Positions 16,689 to 25,722 of a DNA stretch of 64,000 bases are shown here, piece by piece. Under the pieces are notes generated by a model. That model searched no databases. It had not been told where the DNA came from and saw nothing but the letters and a program-made list of their open reading frames with translations. Made by a program: the position numbers and the translations under genes. How positions within the stretch are numbered: the first letter of the stretch is position 1; the number at the start of each line of letters is the position of its first letter. Origin of the DNA: JAWKWA01 sp041397765 (GTDB taxonomy: Bacteria > Pseudomonadota > Alphaproteobacteria > Rhizobiales > Hyphomicrobiaceae); contig JAWKWA010000001.1 in assembly GCA_041397765.1 (NCBI GenBank), forward strand, positions 186,001-250,000, in the 5' to 3' direction.

Positions 16689-18089
16689 ATGATCCTGACG
16701 CTCAGCACCACGTACCGACCCGCGACCGACCTCGGCTATCTGCTGCACAAGAGCCCCGGCCGGCTGCACCGGCTGGAGCTGCCGTTCGGTGCCGCTCACA
16801 TGCTCTTCACCGAGGCCGGCGAGGCGCGTGCCACCTTCGCGCTGATGGTCGAGGTCGATGCCGTCGGCCTCGTGCGCTCCGATCGCCGGCGGGGGCAGCG
16901 GCTCATCGACCACTATGTCAACGACCGGGCCTATGCCGCCTCCTCGCTGCTGTCGGTCGCCATGGCGCGCGCGCTGCGCAACGCCATGGCCGGCACCTCA
17001 AAGGAGCGCGCCGGGCTCGCCGGCATCGCCCTGCCGCTCGAGGCGAGCGTCGAGCCGATCGCGCTCGGCGGTGGCGAGGATCTGGCCCGCCGCCTGTTCG
17101 AGCCGCTCGGCCTTGCCGTCGAGGTGGTGATGCATCCTCTCGACCCCGAGCTCCCCGACTGGGGCACGGGGCCCTTCGCCAGCCTGAAGGTGACAGGCGA
17201 GTGCCGCCTCGCCGACCTGCTGACGCAACTCTATGTGCTGATCCCGGTGCTCGACCGCCGGAAGCACTATTACGTGGGGGGCGACGAGCTCGAGAAGCTG
17301 ATCCGCCGTGGCGAGGGCTGGCTCGCCGGTCATCCCGAGAAGGAGCTGATCGCAAGGCGCTATCTGAAAGAGAAGCGCGCCCTTGCCGATGAGGCGCTCG
17401 AGCGTCTGAAGGTCGAGGAGGCCGAGACGGCGCTGCCGGACGACGAGGTCTCGGCCGAGGGCGAGGCCTGCCTGGAGCGGCCGATCCGGCTGCACGAGGT
17501 GCGGCTCGATCGCGTGGCGGAGGTGCTGGCTGCCCACAAGGTCCGGCGCGTCGTCGATCTGGGCTGCGGCGAGGGTCGCCTCGTCGAGCGCCTGTTGAAG
17601 AGCCGCATCATCGCCGAGGTGCTCGGGATCGACGTCTCGATCCGCGCCCTCGAGGCCGCCGAGCGCCGTCTGCGCATCGCCTCGATGAGCGAGCGCCAGC
17701 GTGCCCGGGTCCGCCTCGTGCAGGGCTCGCTCACCTGTCGCGACAAGCGCATGGCCGGCTTCGATGCCGCGACCCTCGTCGAGGTGATCGAGCATCTGGA
17801 GCCCGACCGGCTGCCCGCGCTCGAGCGCGTCGTCTTCGAGGCGGCCCGTCCCGGCCTCGTCGTCGTCACGACGCCCAACCGCGAGTACAATATCCGCTTC
17901 GAAGGCCTGAAAGCCGGTGCGCGGCGGCATGCCGATCATCGCTTCGAGTGGACGCGCGGCGAGCTCGCCTCATGGGCGGAGGGCGTCTGTGCGCGGCGCG
18001 GTTACGAGGTCGCGATCGAGGGCATCGGCGAGGTGGACCCTGCGCTCGGCGCGCCCTCGCAGATGGCGGTGTTCACGCTGAAACAATGA
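16689..18089 (+). CDS. hen1: 3'-terminal RNA ribose 2'-O-methyltransferase Hen1
   Basis: 466 residues, the bacterial Hen1 length. The N-terminal half (1-245) is the bacterial Hen1 L1 domain; the C-terminal half is a Rossmann methyltransferase with SAM motif DLGCGEGR (290-297), the metal-site EVIEHLEPDR (365-374) and VVVTTPNREYN (391-401), and a His-rich loop RRHADHRFEWTR. Known role: it 2'-O-methylates the 3' end of a cleaved RNA before ligation, so the repaired RNA resists being cut again at that site. It works with Pnkp, encoded 1.1 kb downstream. Start ATG has GGAGGG upstream. Confidence 0.94.
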   Translation: MILTLSTTYRPATDLGYLLHKSPGRLHRLELPFGAAHMLFTEAGEARATFALMVEVDAVGLVRSDRRRGQRLIDHYVNDRAYAASSLLSVAMARALRNAMAGTSKERAGLAGIALPLEASVEPIALGGGEDLARRLFEPLGLAVEVVMHPLDPELPDWGTGPFASLKVTGECRLADLLTQLYVLIPVLDRRKHYYVGGDELEKLIRRGEGWLAGHPEKELIARRYLKEKRALADEALERLKVEEAETALPDDEVSAEGEACLERPIRLHEVRLDRVAEVLAAHKVRRVVDLGCGEGRLVERLLKSRIIAEVLGIDVSIRALEAAERRLRIASMSERQRARVRLVQGSLTCRDKRMAGFDAATLVEVIEHLEPDRLPALERVVFEAARPGLVVVTTPNREYNIRFEGLKAGARRHADHRFEWTRGELASWAEGVCARRGYEVAIEGIGEVDPALGAPSQMAVFTLKQ

Positions 18090-18204
18090 AACCGTCCGGT
18101 ACGCGACTTGCACGGCCGGTACGCGGACATCACATCGAGGGCACGCGTCGAGGGTGCCGGCCACCGGCCCGGAGTGACGCGCAAAGCGAGAACTGGAGGA
18201 AATC

Positions 18205-18900
18205 ATGAGGGCACTGGCGATCGGATTGCTGCTTCTTGCCGTTGCGGGCGGAGCGGCCGAGGCTCAGACACCCGAGGTCAGGATCGGTGAGGCCACCATC
18301 AAGCTGGTGACGCCGGCGGGGCATTGCGTGATGGATGCCGCCAACCCGGCCGACGCCCGCTACATCCAGATCGTCAACGGTCTGCTCGAGCAGAGCGGCA
18401 ACACCTTCCTTGGCGCGACCGCCGACTGCAAGCAGCTCGAGGTCTGGCGCAATTCCACCGATGTCGTGCTCGACGACAGCTTCCAGTTCCAGACGCGCGC
18501 CCAGTTCGCGAACCAGGATCTGTCGGCAATGCGCTCGGAGGTGATCTCGGCGGCCTGCGCCACCGTGCGCAGCCAGGGCGAGCAGATCCTCGCCGAGGCC
18601 GGTGCCGTCGCAGCCGAGCGGATCCAGAAGCTGATGGAGGGCGCGCGTCAGGACGAGGTCCGGTTCCTCGGCGTGCTCGAGGAGAACAAGGACGGCTGCT
18701 ACGCCGCCATGCTGCAGAAGATGCGGACCGAGATCGGCACCGAGAAGGTCCAGATCGGCACGATCGGCATCACCATCGTCAAGGGCAAGGTGCTCTACGT
18801 GGCGCTCTACTCGCCCTATGTCGACGAGGCGAAGATCAAGACCCAGTACCAGCAGACCCGCACCGCGGTCGAGGCGATCCTGGCGGCGAACGCCCAATGA
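18205..18900 (+). CDS. Secreted protein of unknown function between hen1 and pnkp
   Basis: 231 residues with a clear signal peptide (MRALAIGLLLLAVAGG, probable cut after AEA-Q). A strong GGAGGAAATC precedes the ATG. The mature protein has four cysteines (GHCV, ADCK, AACA, DGCY) and a mid helical region (EILAEAGAVAAERIQKLMEG-like). I do not recognise a family. It lies between the two cytoplasmic RNA-repair genes on the same strand, yet a periplasmic product could not act on RNA repair directly, so the location may be coincidental. Confidence 0.75.
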   Translation: MRALAIGLLLLAVAGGAAEAQTPEVRIGEATIKLVTPAGHCVMDAANPADARYIQIVNGLLEQSGNTFLGATADCKQLEVWRNSTDVVLDDSFQFQTRAQFANQDLSAMRSEVISAACATVRSQGEQILAEAGAVAAERIQKLMEGARQDEVRFLGVLEENKDGCYAAMLQKMRTEIGTEKVQIGTIGITIVKGKVLYVALYSPYVDEAKIKTQYQQTRTAVEAILAANAQ

Positions 18901-19178
18901 TCTTGTGACGTGGTGATCGTGTGACTGTGGCAGGGGCCGAGCGACCGGGCGTGCCACGACCCGGGATCGCCCGCCTGCGGCGAGGGACGGATATCCGGCC
19001 ACCCGACAGCCCGGACGCCGTGCGAGGCGGCGTTCCGGGATCTGGCGGCTTGGGCAACGACGATCCGATTCCAAGGATGCGGGACATGCTCTAATTTGGG
19101 GCGAAACGGTTCATTCCGCCCGCTCCCATTCGCCCGTCCCCTTCCGACCGTCTCGATCCCCGTGCGCCCATCGCCGTC

Positions 19179-21767
19179 ATGACCATCACCATTCCCGACT
19201 TCTGTCTCGTTGCTCTCGTCGGCACGACCGGGTCCGGCAAGTCGACCTTCGCCGCCCGCCATTTCCTGAAGAGCGAGATCGTCTCGTCGGACTGGGCCCG
19301 CGGTGCGCTCGCCGACGACGAGACCGACCAGTCGGCGACGGGCGATGCCTTCGAGCTCGTGCATTTCATGGCCGGCAAGCGTCTCGAGCGCCGCCGGCTC
19401 GTCGTCGTCGATGCGACCAATGTGCGGCCGGAGGATCGCGCCCATCTGGTGCGCATCGCCCGCCAGCATCATGCCCTCGCAATAGCCATCGTGCTCGATC
19501 CGGGAGAGGAGCTGTGCGAGGAGCGCAACCGCGCGCGGCCCGATCGCCAGTTCGGCCCCCATGTGCTGCGCAACCAGACCCGGGCGCTGAAACGGGGCCT
19601 CAAGGGGCTGTCGCGCGAGGGGTTCCGGGCCGTGCACCGGCTCGGCTCACCCGCCGAGATCGCGGCCGCGACGATCATCCGCCAGCCGACCTGGACCGAC
19701 CGGCGCGGCGAGACCGGCGGCTTCGACATCATCGGCGACGTGCACGGCTGCGGCGACGAGCTCGAGGCGCTGCTCGCCGAGCTCGGCTATGGGCTCGAAT
19801 GGCGGCGCGACGATCCGGCCGGGCCGCTCGTGATCACGGCACCCGAGGGGCGCCGGCTCGTCTTCGTCGGCGATCTCGTCGACCGGGGCCCGCGCTCGCC
19901 GGACGTGCTGCGCATCGCCATGGCGGCCGTCGCCTCGGGCGTAGGCTTCGCCGTGCCCGGCAATCACGACGTCAAGCTCGTGCGCTATCTCGACGGGCGC
20001 AACGTCAAGATGGCGCACGGCCTCGCCGAGACCGCCGCCCAACTCGCCTCACAGAGCGAGGACTTCTGCAAGGCCGTGCGCCAGTTCCTCGATGGCCTCG
20101 TGTCCCATCTCTGGCTCGACGGCGGGCGCCTCGTCGTCGCCCATGCCGGCATCCGCGAGGAGATGATCGGCCGCGCCTCCGGGGCGGTGCGCGAGTTCTG
20201 TCTCTATGGCGAGACGACGGGCGAGACCGACGAGTTCGGCCTGCCGATCCGCTACAACTGGGCGGCCGACTACCGCGGCGAGACGGCGGTCGTCTACGGC
20301 CACACACCGGTTCCTGCGGCCGAATGGCTGAACAATACGCTGTGCATCGACACCGGCTGCTGCTTCGGCGGTCGGCTGACGGCCCTTCGCTGGCCCGAAC
20401 GCGAGATCCGCTCGGTGTCGTCGGCGCGCGTCTATGCCGAGCCGATCCGCCCCTTCGGTGCCGGTCCCTCGCCGCGCCGGGCCGAGCGGCCAGCGCTCGA
20501 CGACCTGATCGACATCGAGGATCTGATCGGACGGCAACGCATCCAGACGCGCCTCGGCCCGACCGTGCTCGTCGGCGAGGCCCAGTCGGCGGCCGCGCTC
20601 GAGGCGATGTCGCGGTTCGCCGTCTCGCCGCGCTGGCTCGTGCACCTTCCCCCCACCATGTCGCCGCCCGCGACCTCCGAGCGGGCTGGTTTTCTCGAGC
20701 ATCCGGACGAGGCTTTCGACTATTTCGAGAAGGCCGGCATCGGTGCCCTGGTCGCCGAGGAGAAGCATATGGGCTCGCGGGCGATCGTCGTGATCTGCCG
20801 CGACGAGGCGGCGGCCGCCAGCCGGTTCGGCGCGACCGGCGGCGAGACCGGCCACATCCTGACGCGGACCGGCCGCAGCTTCATGGGCGACCAGCGGCTG
20901 ACCGAGATGCTGCTCGAGCGCATCCGCGAGGCGATGGACGCGGCCGAGATTTGGGATCGGCTCGGCAGCGACTGGGCGGTGCTCGACGCCGAGATCATGC
21001 CATGGTCTGCCAAGGCCCAGGCGCTGATCCGCGAACAATATGCCCCCGCCGGTGCCGCCGCGCGCCTGTCCAGGGGGGCGGGCAGCCGCCTCCTTGCGGA
21101 GGCGCTCGCCGGCAATGCCGTCACCGACGAGGCGGCACGGGCCGAGGTGGCCGCCCTCGCCGGGCGGCTCGGCGATGCCGCGGTGCGGGCCGCCGGCTTT
21201 GCCGCCGCCTATCGCCGCTATTGCTGGCCGGTCGAGGACATCGACGATCTGCGCGTCGCCCCGTTCCACATTCTCGCCAGCGAAGGTGCCGTGCACATGG
21301 AGCGCGACCATCTGTGGCACATGGAGGAGATCGGCCGCATCACCGAGGTCGGCCAGCCGGTGATGGCGCCGACCCGGCGTGTCGAGATCGACCTGTCCGA
21401 TAGCGAGAGCCGGGCCCGCGCCCGCGACTGGTGGCTGGAGCTGACCGAGGCAGGCGGCGAGGGCATGGTGGTGAAGCCGCGCAGCTTCATCGCGCGGAAC
21501 GGCCGTGGCCTGGTGCAGCCCGCGGTCAAATGCCGTGGTCGCGAATATCTGCGCCTCATCTATGGTCCCGAATATGATGCGCCGGGCAATCTCGAGCGGC
21601 TGAGGCCGCGCGGGCTCGGTTTCAAGCGGTCGCTCGCCGTGAAGGAGCTGGTGCTCGGCCACGAGGCGCTGGCGCGCTTCGTCGATGGCGAGCCGCTGCG
21701 GCGCGTGCACCAATGCGTGTTCGCGATCCTCGCCCTCGAGAGCGAGCCGGTCGATCCCAGGCTGTGA
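19179..21767 (+). CDS. pnkp: Polynucleotide kinase-phosphatase-ligase (RNA repair)
   Basis: 862 residues with the three bacterial Pnkp modules. Kinase: P-loop GTTGSGKST (15-23). Metallophosphatase: GDVHG (186-190), GDLVDRG (231-237), GNHD (261-264) and a later YGHTP. Ligase/adenylyltransferase: nucleotidyl lysine in EEKHMGSRA (Lys529), then GEGMVVKPR and AVKCRGREYLRL motifs. Known role: 5'-phosphorylation and 2',3'-end dephosphorylation of broken RNA, with adenylylation activity that becomes ligation in complex with Hen1. Start ATG at 19179 gives MTITIPDFCLVALVGTTGSG. The gene pair defines a bacterial RNA repair system against ribotoxins. Confidence 0.95.
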   Translation: MTITIPDFCLVALVGTTGSGKSTFAARHFLKSEIVSSDWARGALADDETDQSATGDAFELVHFMAGKRLERRRLVVVDATNVRPEDRAHLVRIARQHHALAIAIVLDPGEELCEERNRARPDRQFGPHVLRNQTRALKRGLKGLSREGFRAVHRLGSPAEIAAATIIRQPTWTDRRGETGGFDIIGDVHGCGDELEALLAELGYGLEWRRDDPAGPLVITAPEGRRLVFVGDLVDRGPRSPDVLRIAMAAVASGVGFAVPGNHDVKLVRYLDGRNVKMAHGLAETAAQLASQSEDFCKAVRQFLDGLVSHLWLDGGRLVVAHAGIREEMIGRASGAVREFCLYGETTGETDEFGLPIRYNWAADYRGETAVVYGHTPVPAAEWLNNTLCIDTGCCFGGRLTALRWPEREIRSVSSARVYAEPIRPFGAGPSPRRAERPALDDLIDIEDLIGRQRIQTRLGPTVLVGEAQSAAALEAMSRFAVSPRWLVHLPPTMSPPATSERAGFLEHPDEAFDYFEKAGIGALVAEEKHMGSRAIVVICRDEAAAASRFGATGGETGHILTRTGRSFMGDQRLTEMLLERIREAMDAAEIWDRLGSDWAVLDAEIMPWSAKAQALIREQYAPAGAAARLSRGAGSRLLAEALAGNAVTDEAARAEVAALAGRLGDAAVRAAGFAAAYRRYCWPVEDIDDLRVAPFHILASEGAVHMERDHLWHMEEIGRITEVGQPVMAPTRRVEIDLSDSESRARARDWWLELTEAGGEGMVVKPRSFIARNGRGLVQPAVKCRGREYLRLIYGPEYDAPGNLERLRPRGLGFKRSLAVKELVLGHEALARFVDGEPLRRVHQCVFAILALESEPVDPRL

Positions 21768-21832
21768 AGTGTCGTGTGTCGGCGGGCACGGGGCGTCATC
21801 GAGACGCCGAAGCAGGTGAGCGGGGCAGGCGG

Positions 21833-22420
21833 ATGCAGCGGCTGGCAGCCATTCATTTCGAGAAGGGTTTCGACATCGACGGCCTGTTTCGTGCCCTCCT
21901 TGCCGGTTTCGGCCATGACCTTGCGCTTTCCGGCGGGCCCGTGGCGGCGAGATCGCTGCCGCACCGGCCGGATCTTCGCCTCGGCGGCGTCGTCCAGATC
22001 ACCGACGGCGTCGAGGGCGGGCGTGCCGCCGAGGCCCGCCTCGTCGACATCCTGACGGGCGCAACCTTCCCGATCCTGGAGGCGCGCGGTCTACTGGCGC
22101 GCGGCTGCCGGCTCGACGAGACAGGGTTGCACGACGCCGAGCGCGCGATCGAGGCGGCGATCGTGCAGGGCGTCGATCTCCTGCTCGTCAACCGGTTCGG
22201 CCGCGCGGAATCGGAAGGCCGCGGCCTCGTGCACAGTCTCGCGCGGGCCCTCGCCCTGGACCTGCCGGTGCTGACGGCCGTCCGCGAGCCCTATGTCGAG
22301 GCCTGGCGGGCGTTCCACGGCGGTCTCGGGCGCGAGCTGGCGTGCGATCGGACGGCGGTGCTGGCGTGGGTGGAGGCCCTGGCCAGGAGCCGGCCGGGCC
22401 GACTGATCGACAGGGCCTGA
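21833..22420 (+). CDS. DUF2478 family protein
   Basis: 195 residues from ATG 21833, which gives MQRLAAIHFEKGFDIDGLF. The mid-region DLLLVNRFGRAESEGRGLV and LPVLTAVREPYVEAW is characteristic of DUF2478, a P-loop-NTPase-like family often found near molybdenum transport genes. Function unknown; a canonical Walker A loop is not obvious. It starts 65 bases after pnkp on the same strand and is convergent with the next gene, only 24 bases away. Confidence 0.78.
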   Translation: MQRLAAIHFEKGFDIDGLFRALLAGFGHDLALSGGPVAARSLPHRPDLRLGGVVQITDGVEGGRAAEARLVDILTGATFPILEARGLLARGCRLDETGLHDAERAIEAAIVQGVDLLLVNRFGRAESEGRGLVHSLARALALDLPVLTAVREPYVEAWRAFHGGLGRELACDRTAVLAWVEALARSRPGRLIDRA

Positions 22421-22444
22421 GGCTCCGATCCAGGCCGTTTCTTC

Positions 22445-22660
22445 TCACGAGGCCGGTCCGGCTTGCTTTGCCTTTGCCGAGCCGGGGGAGGGTGCGACCT
22501 TTCCGGCGGCGGCGTCATCGGGCTCGGCTTCGGCCACGAGGCCGGCGTGCACGATCACCAGATCCTCGATGATCGCGGCGCCCGCCTCGGCGGTCACCTG
22601 GAACGCGACGTTGAAGCCTGTCGCGGCGGCCGGCACCGCCAGGTCGAGATGCGACCGTCT
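22445..22660 (-). pseudogene. Frameshifted C-terminal end of the deacetylase-sulfotransferase
   Basis: Just past the point near 22655 where the main frame turns into Arg-rich nonsense, the +1 frame continues as HLDLAVPAAATGFNVAFQV and on to a stop at 22445. This lines up by eye with an earlier domain of the same protein (SFRRFFRPDRNAATFNIALY), including the strand spacing, so it is the real C-terminus. One base gained or lost close to 22650-22660 accounts for the break. It ends 24 bases from the convergent DUF2478 gene, as expected of an intact gene end. Confidence 0.65.
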
Positions 22661-25376
22661 CCTGTGTGGCGCTGAAGCGACCCGGGCAGATGTCGGCGAT
22701 GAGCACCCCCGTGCTGTCGTAGAAGAGCACGAACAGTCCGACGAGCCCACCCGCCGCCTCGGGTCTCGCCGTCGCCGCGCCCGACACCCGGCAGCCGTCG
22801 GCGGTGCGCCAGATGGCAGGGGAGCCCTTCGTGCCGGCCTCGGTCACGGGCGGGGCACCGGCCTTGCGCCAGGTGCCTCCGCCCGCCAGCAGATGGCCGC
22901 TCTTATTGCCCTCGACCACCGCCGCACGGATCGGCTCGCCCGCCGGCGCGGCGACGATGACGCCCCATTGCTTGACCGGAGAGCCGGCGATCGGCGCCAG
23001 GTGGACGGCGAGGTCGCCCACGCCCGCGACGAGCTGAGTCCGCGGCAGCTCCGCGGCCGGACGCGCGGCGTGCTGCTCGCGGGCCCTGAGGATCACCTGC
23101 TCGGCGGTCTCGGCGCTGGTGCGGTTCTCCGGCTGGCTGACGAGGACCACTTCGAGGAAGGCCAGACTGGCGGCATCCTCGTCCTTGGAGCGATAGAGGG
23201 CGATGTTGAAGGTGGCGGCGTTGCGGTCCGGCCGGAAGAAGCGACGGAAGCTCTGCCAACTCGGGCTCAGCATGCCGATGTCGCGCTGGGCGATCAGATT
23301 GCCGGCGGCATCGTGGGAGAGGCAGATGATCCTCAGTGAGCCGACGGCGTCCTTGAAGTCGACCTCGAGCCCTAGAGTGTAGACGTGATCGGGCTCGGCC
23401 GGCCATCCGCCCCAGGGTGCGCGCTCGGGCAACGGCTCGGCCGCGACCCCTCCGGTCTCCCGGCCAAGGGCGCGCGTCAGCCGGGCCTTGAGCCCCCGGG
23501 CGATCGCCGACATGCCACTCGAAGCGCCTTCGGCGCGATCCTCTCGCGTGTCGCTTGCCTGCCCGGCCGCGTCACCCGACGACCCATCCGTTTCGCCTGA
23601 AACCTCTCCGCCGCCGGTCAAGGCGGCGAGATAGCTGGCCGAGAGCTCCTTGCGACCGTGCCAATGACCGCCGCCGATCAGCAGATGGCTGGCGGTGCGC
23701 GCCGGGAAGCGCGCCGCGATGGGATGCGGGGCGAGATCGAGCCGGCCGTTCTTCAGCGTCATGGCGCCCGGGCGGAAGGCTTGCGGCGCATCGACCAGCA
23801 CCGAGGGCGCCACCGCCGCCGGCGTCCGCTCGGCCCGCAGCGCCTTGAAGAGCCCCGCCGCCTGCCGGCCGGCCCGCTTCATGAGGCTCGACGGCCGATA
23901 GCCGAGATCGCTCTCGACCGGCTCGAGGATGCGCGCGAGGCGGGCGATATCCTCCGCCGGCCATTCCTCGACCGGCCTGACGTTCCAGCTCCGCGTCTGG
24001 TTGAGGCTCTCGTAGAACACGGCGCGGGCGAGCCGAGGATGGACGGCGATGCCGAGCCCGGCCAGGAAATCGGTGAGGAAGCCGAGATCCGACACCATCC
24101 GCTCGAAGGGCAGCCTGAGCGCCGTCGCCCGGGCGATCCGCTCGTTGGTGTCGCGCACATACCAGGCGGCCTGCTCGACCTGGGTCATGGCCTCGAAGCC
24201 GTCGACCGCGATCGCGGGATGGCGGTCGTCGAAGGGCACATTGTACCAGCCGCGCTCGACCAGCGAGCGCACCACCGCCTTCGGATCGCGGTGGAGGTGC
24301 ACGAAGGTCGTCTCCTCGCCCTTCGGCATCTGCGCGATGAAGCGCTCCAGATAGACATTCGCCTCGGCATAGTCGGTGAGCAGGCCCTCCGACCAGGCAC
24401 GCGCCTCGAGGATCAGGCTGCGCGCGGTGTCGGGATCGGCGACAAGGTCGGTGAAGCCGGCCCCGGTCCGCTTCTCGGGCGCCGGCTTGCCGTCCACGAT
24501 CCGGTGGTTGAGCGCGAATTCGTGGCGCGCGGTGAGAGAGGTCGCCTCGTCGAGGAAGCGGGCGAGCCATTTGGAGCCCGATCGTGCCGTCGAGAGGATG
24601 TAGAAGTGCCGCTGGGGCCCCCGCCAGTAGAGCGGATGCATGAGGACGAGCCGCCGGCCGCCGTCGAAAGGCACCGAGAGGGGATCGGGTGAACGCTTCC
24701 AGGTTCCCCCGGAGTCGGAGAAATAATGGTCGATCGGCAGCCGCGAGGCCTCGTAGTCGAGACCGTGGTCGGCGAGCTTCACCGACCAGAGCGGAAAGCG
24801 CGCGCCATCGGGCCTTGTGATCGCGTCGCCGTCCGGGGGATAGTGGATCACCCGGTCCGCCTCGCGCGCCGGCGTGCCCTCGGCCGTGACGCGCGCTTCG
24901 GTGAGGGAGGGATCGGCCGGCCTCAACTCAGCGAACGGCCAGTAATTGGTGAAGCCGGCCTCGTAGCAGAGCCGGTCGCCATGGGCGGCGATGCCGGTGA
25001 GGCGAATGCCGGCCGAGCGGAAGCGATCGATGAGCCGGGCGAGCCCGCCCTCCACGTCGTCGATCCGCCCGCTCCACCACTCGGCGAGCAGATTGACATG
25101 CAACCCGACCTCGTGGCCGTAGTCCTCGAGCTGAAGGCATTTGTCGATGAGGCGCGGATCGTCCCAATAGGCCGCGCCGTGCAGGATGTAGTAGCTGGCG
25201 CGCCGGCCCGCCTTCCATTCCCAATGGGCAGCCTCCAGGGCCACGTCGATGTCGTAGTCGACGTCGTGCCGGAGCGCGACCACGTCCTTTGCCTGCCGGT
25301 CGGCGAGGAGGTCGCGAACCGGCACGGTTGGGCCGAAATGCTCCAGATAGCGCTGGTAGCGCGGGTCTAAGGCCAT
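22515..25376 (-). CDS. Polysaccharide deacetylase-like / sulfotransferase fusion protein
   Basis: The open frame is 953 codons. Residues 1-240 resemble NodB-type carbohydrate deacetylases: VVALRHDVDYDIDVA (metal-binding Asp, 33-47), DYGHEVGLHVNL (His). Residues about 255-500 are a sulfotransferase: PAPS 5'-phosphosulfate loop YILSTARSGSKWLARFLDE and a later FVHLHRDPKAVVRSLVERG (3'-phosphate motif). From about 530 on there are beta-rich domains (LLIGGGHWHGRKELSASY, YTLGLEVDFKDAVGSLRI) resembling repeated carbohydrate-binding modules. No signal peptide. The last 50 residues are an Arg-rich frameshift product; see the fragment at 22445. Likely role: modifying a cell-surface or capsular glycan. 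The double activity is inference from motifs. Confidence 0.78.
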   Translation of the reverse strand: MALDPRYQRYLEHFGPTVPVRDLLADRQAKDVVALRHDVDYDIDVALEAAHWEWKAGRRASYYILHGAAYWDDPRLIDKCLQLEDYGHEVGLHVNLLAEWWSGRIDDVEGGLARLIDRFRSAGIRLTGIAAHGDRLCYEAGFTNYWPFAELRPADPSLTEARVTAEGTPAREADRVIHYPPDGDAITRPDGARFPLWSVKLADHGLDYEASRLPIDHYFSDSGGTWKRSPDPLSVPFDGGRRLVLMHPLYWRGPQRHFYILSTARSGSKWLARFLDEATSLTARHEFALNHRIVDGKPAPEKRTGAGFTDLVADPDTARSLILEARAWSEGLLTDYAEANVYLERFIAQMPKGEETTFVHLHRDPKAVVRSLVERGWYNVPFDDRHPAIAVDGFEAMTQVEQAAWYVRDTNERIARATALRLPFERMVSDLGFLTDFLAGLGIAVHPRLARAVFYESLNQTRSWNVRPVEEWPAEDIARLARILEPVESDLGYRPSSLMKRAGRQAAGLFKALRAERTPAAVAPSVLVDAPQAFRPGAMTLKNGRLDLAPHPIAARFPARTASHLLIGGGHWHGRKELSASYLAALTGGGEVSGETDGSSGDAAGQASDTREDRAEGASSGMSAIARGLKARLTRALGRETGGVAAEPLPERAPWGGWPAEPDHVYTLGLEVDFKDAVGSLRIICLSHDAAGNLIAQRDIGMLSPSWQSFRRFFRPDRNAATFNIALYRSKDEDAASLAFLEVVLVSQPENRTSAETAEQVILRAREQHAARPAAELPRTQLVAGVGDLAVHLAPIAGSPVKQWGVIVAAPAGEPIRAAVVEGNKSGHLLAGGGTWRKAGAPPVTEAGTKGSPAIWRTADGCRVSGAATARPEAAGGLVGLFVLFYDSTGVLIADICPGRFSATQETVASRPGGAGRRDRLQRRVPGDRRGGRRDHRGSGDRARRPRGRSRAR

Positions 25377-25722
25377 GTGCTGCCGCTTGGTCGCGTCGCT
25401 ACTGACTGCCGGGCCGTTTGCCGCACGCCGGTCGTTTGCCGACGGCTCGGAGCGCCGGCCGGTCGCCGGGGCGGCAACCGAATAGAGCGGGCGGGACCGG
25501 ATGTGAAGCTTCCTGTCGCATTGGACGGGCTGTCATCGGCACCTCGATTCGGGACCGATTTATGGCAAGCCGCGGCGGAGACCGTCCGGCTGGTCGCTTT
25601 GAGGACCTCCCCCGCACCATGACCGGTGGATTGCGGGGACAGTCCCTCGCCGAACCTCGCCGGCCGCCGCCGAATCCCCTAATCGCTCAACCTGACGCCC
25701 CCGAGCATCCCCGGCCGCGACC
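25377..25722. promoter_or_regulatory. Divergent intergenic region, no gene seen
   Basis: 346 bases between the divergent fusion-protein and methyltransferase genes. It must contain both promoters. A 10-base element CGTTTGCCG or close variants recur near 25418 and 25434. I see no RNA gene or good ORF in it. Confidence 0.4.
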
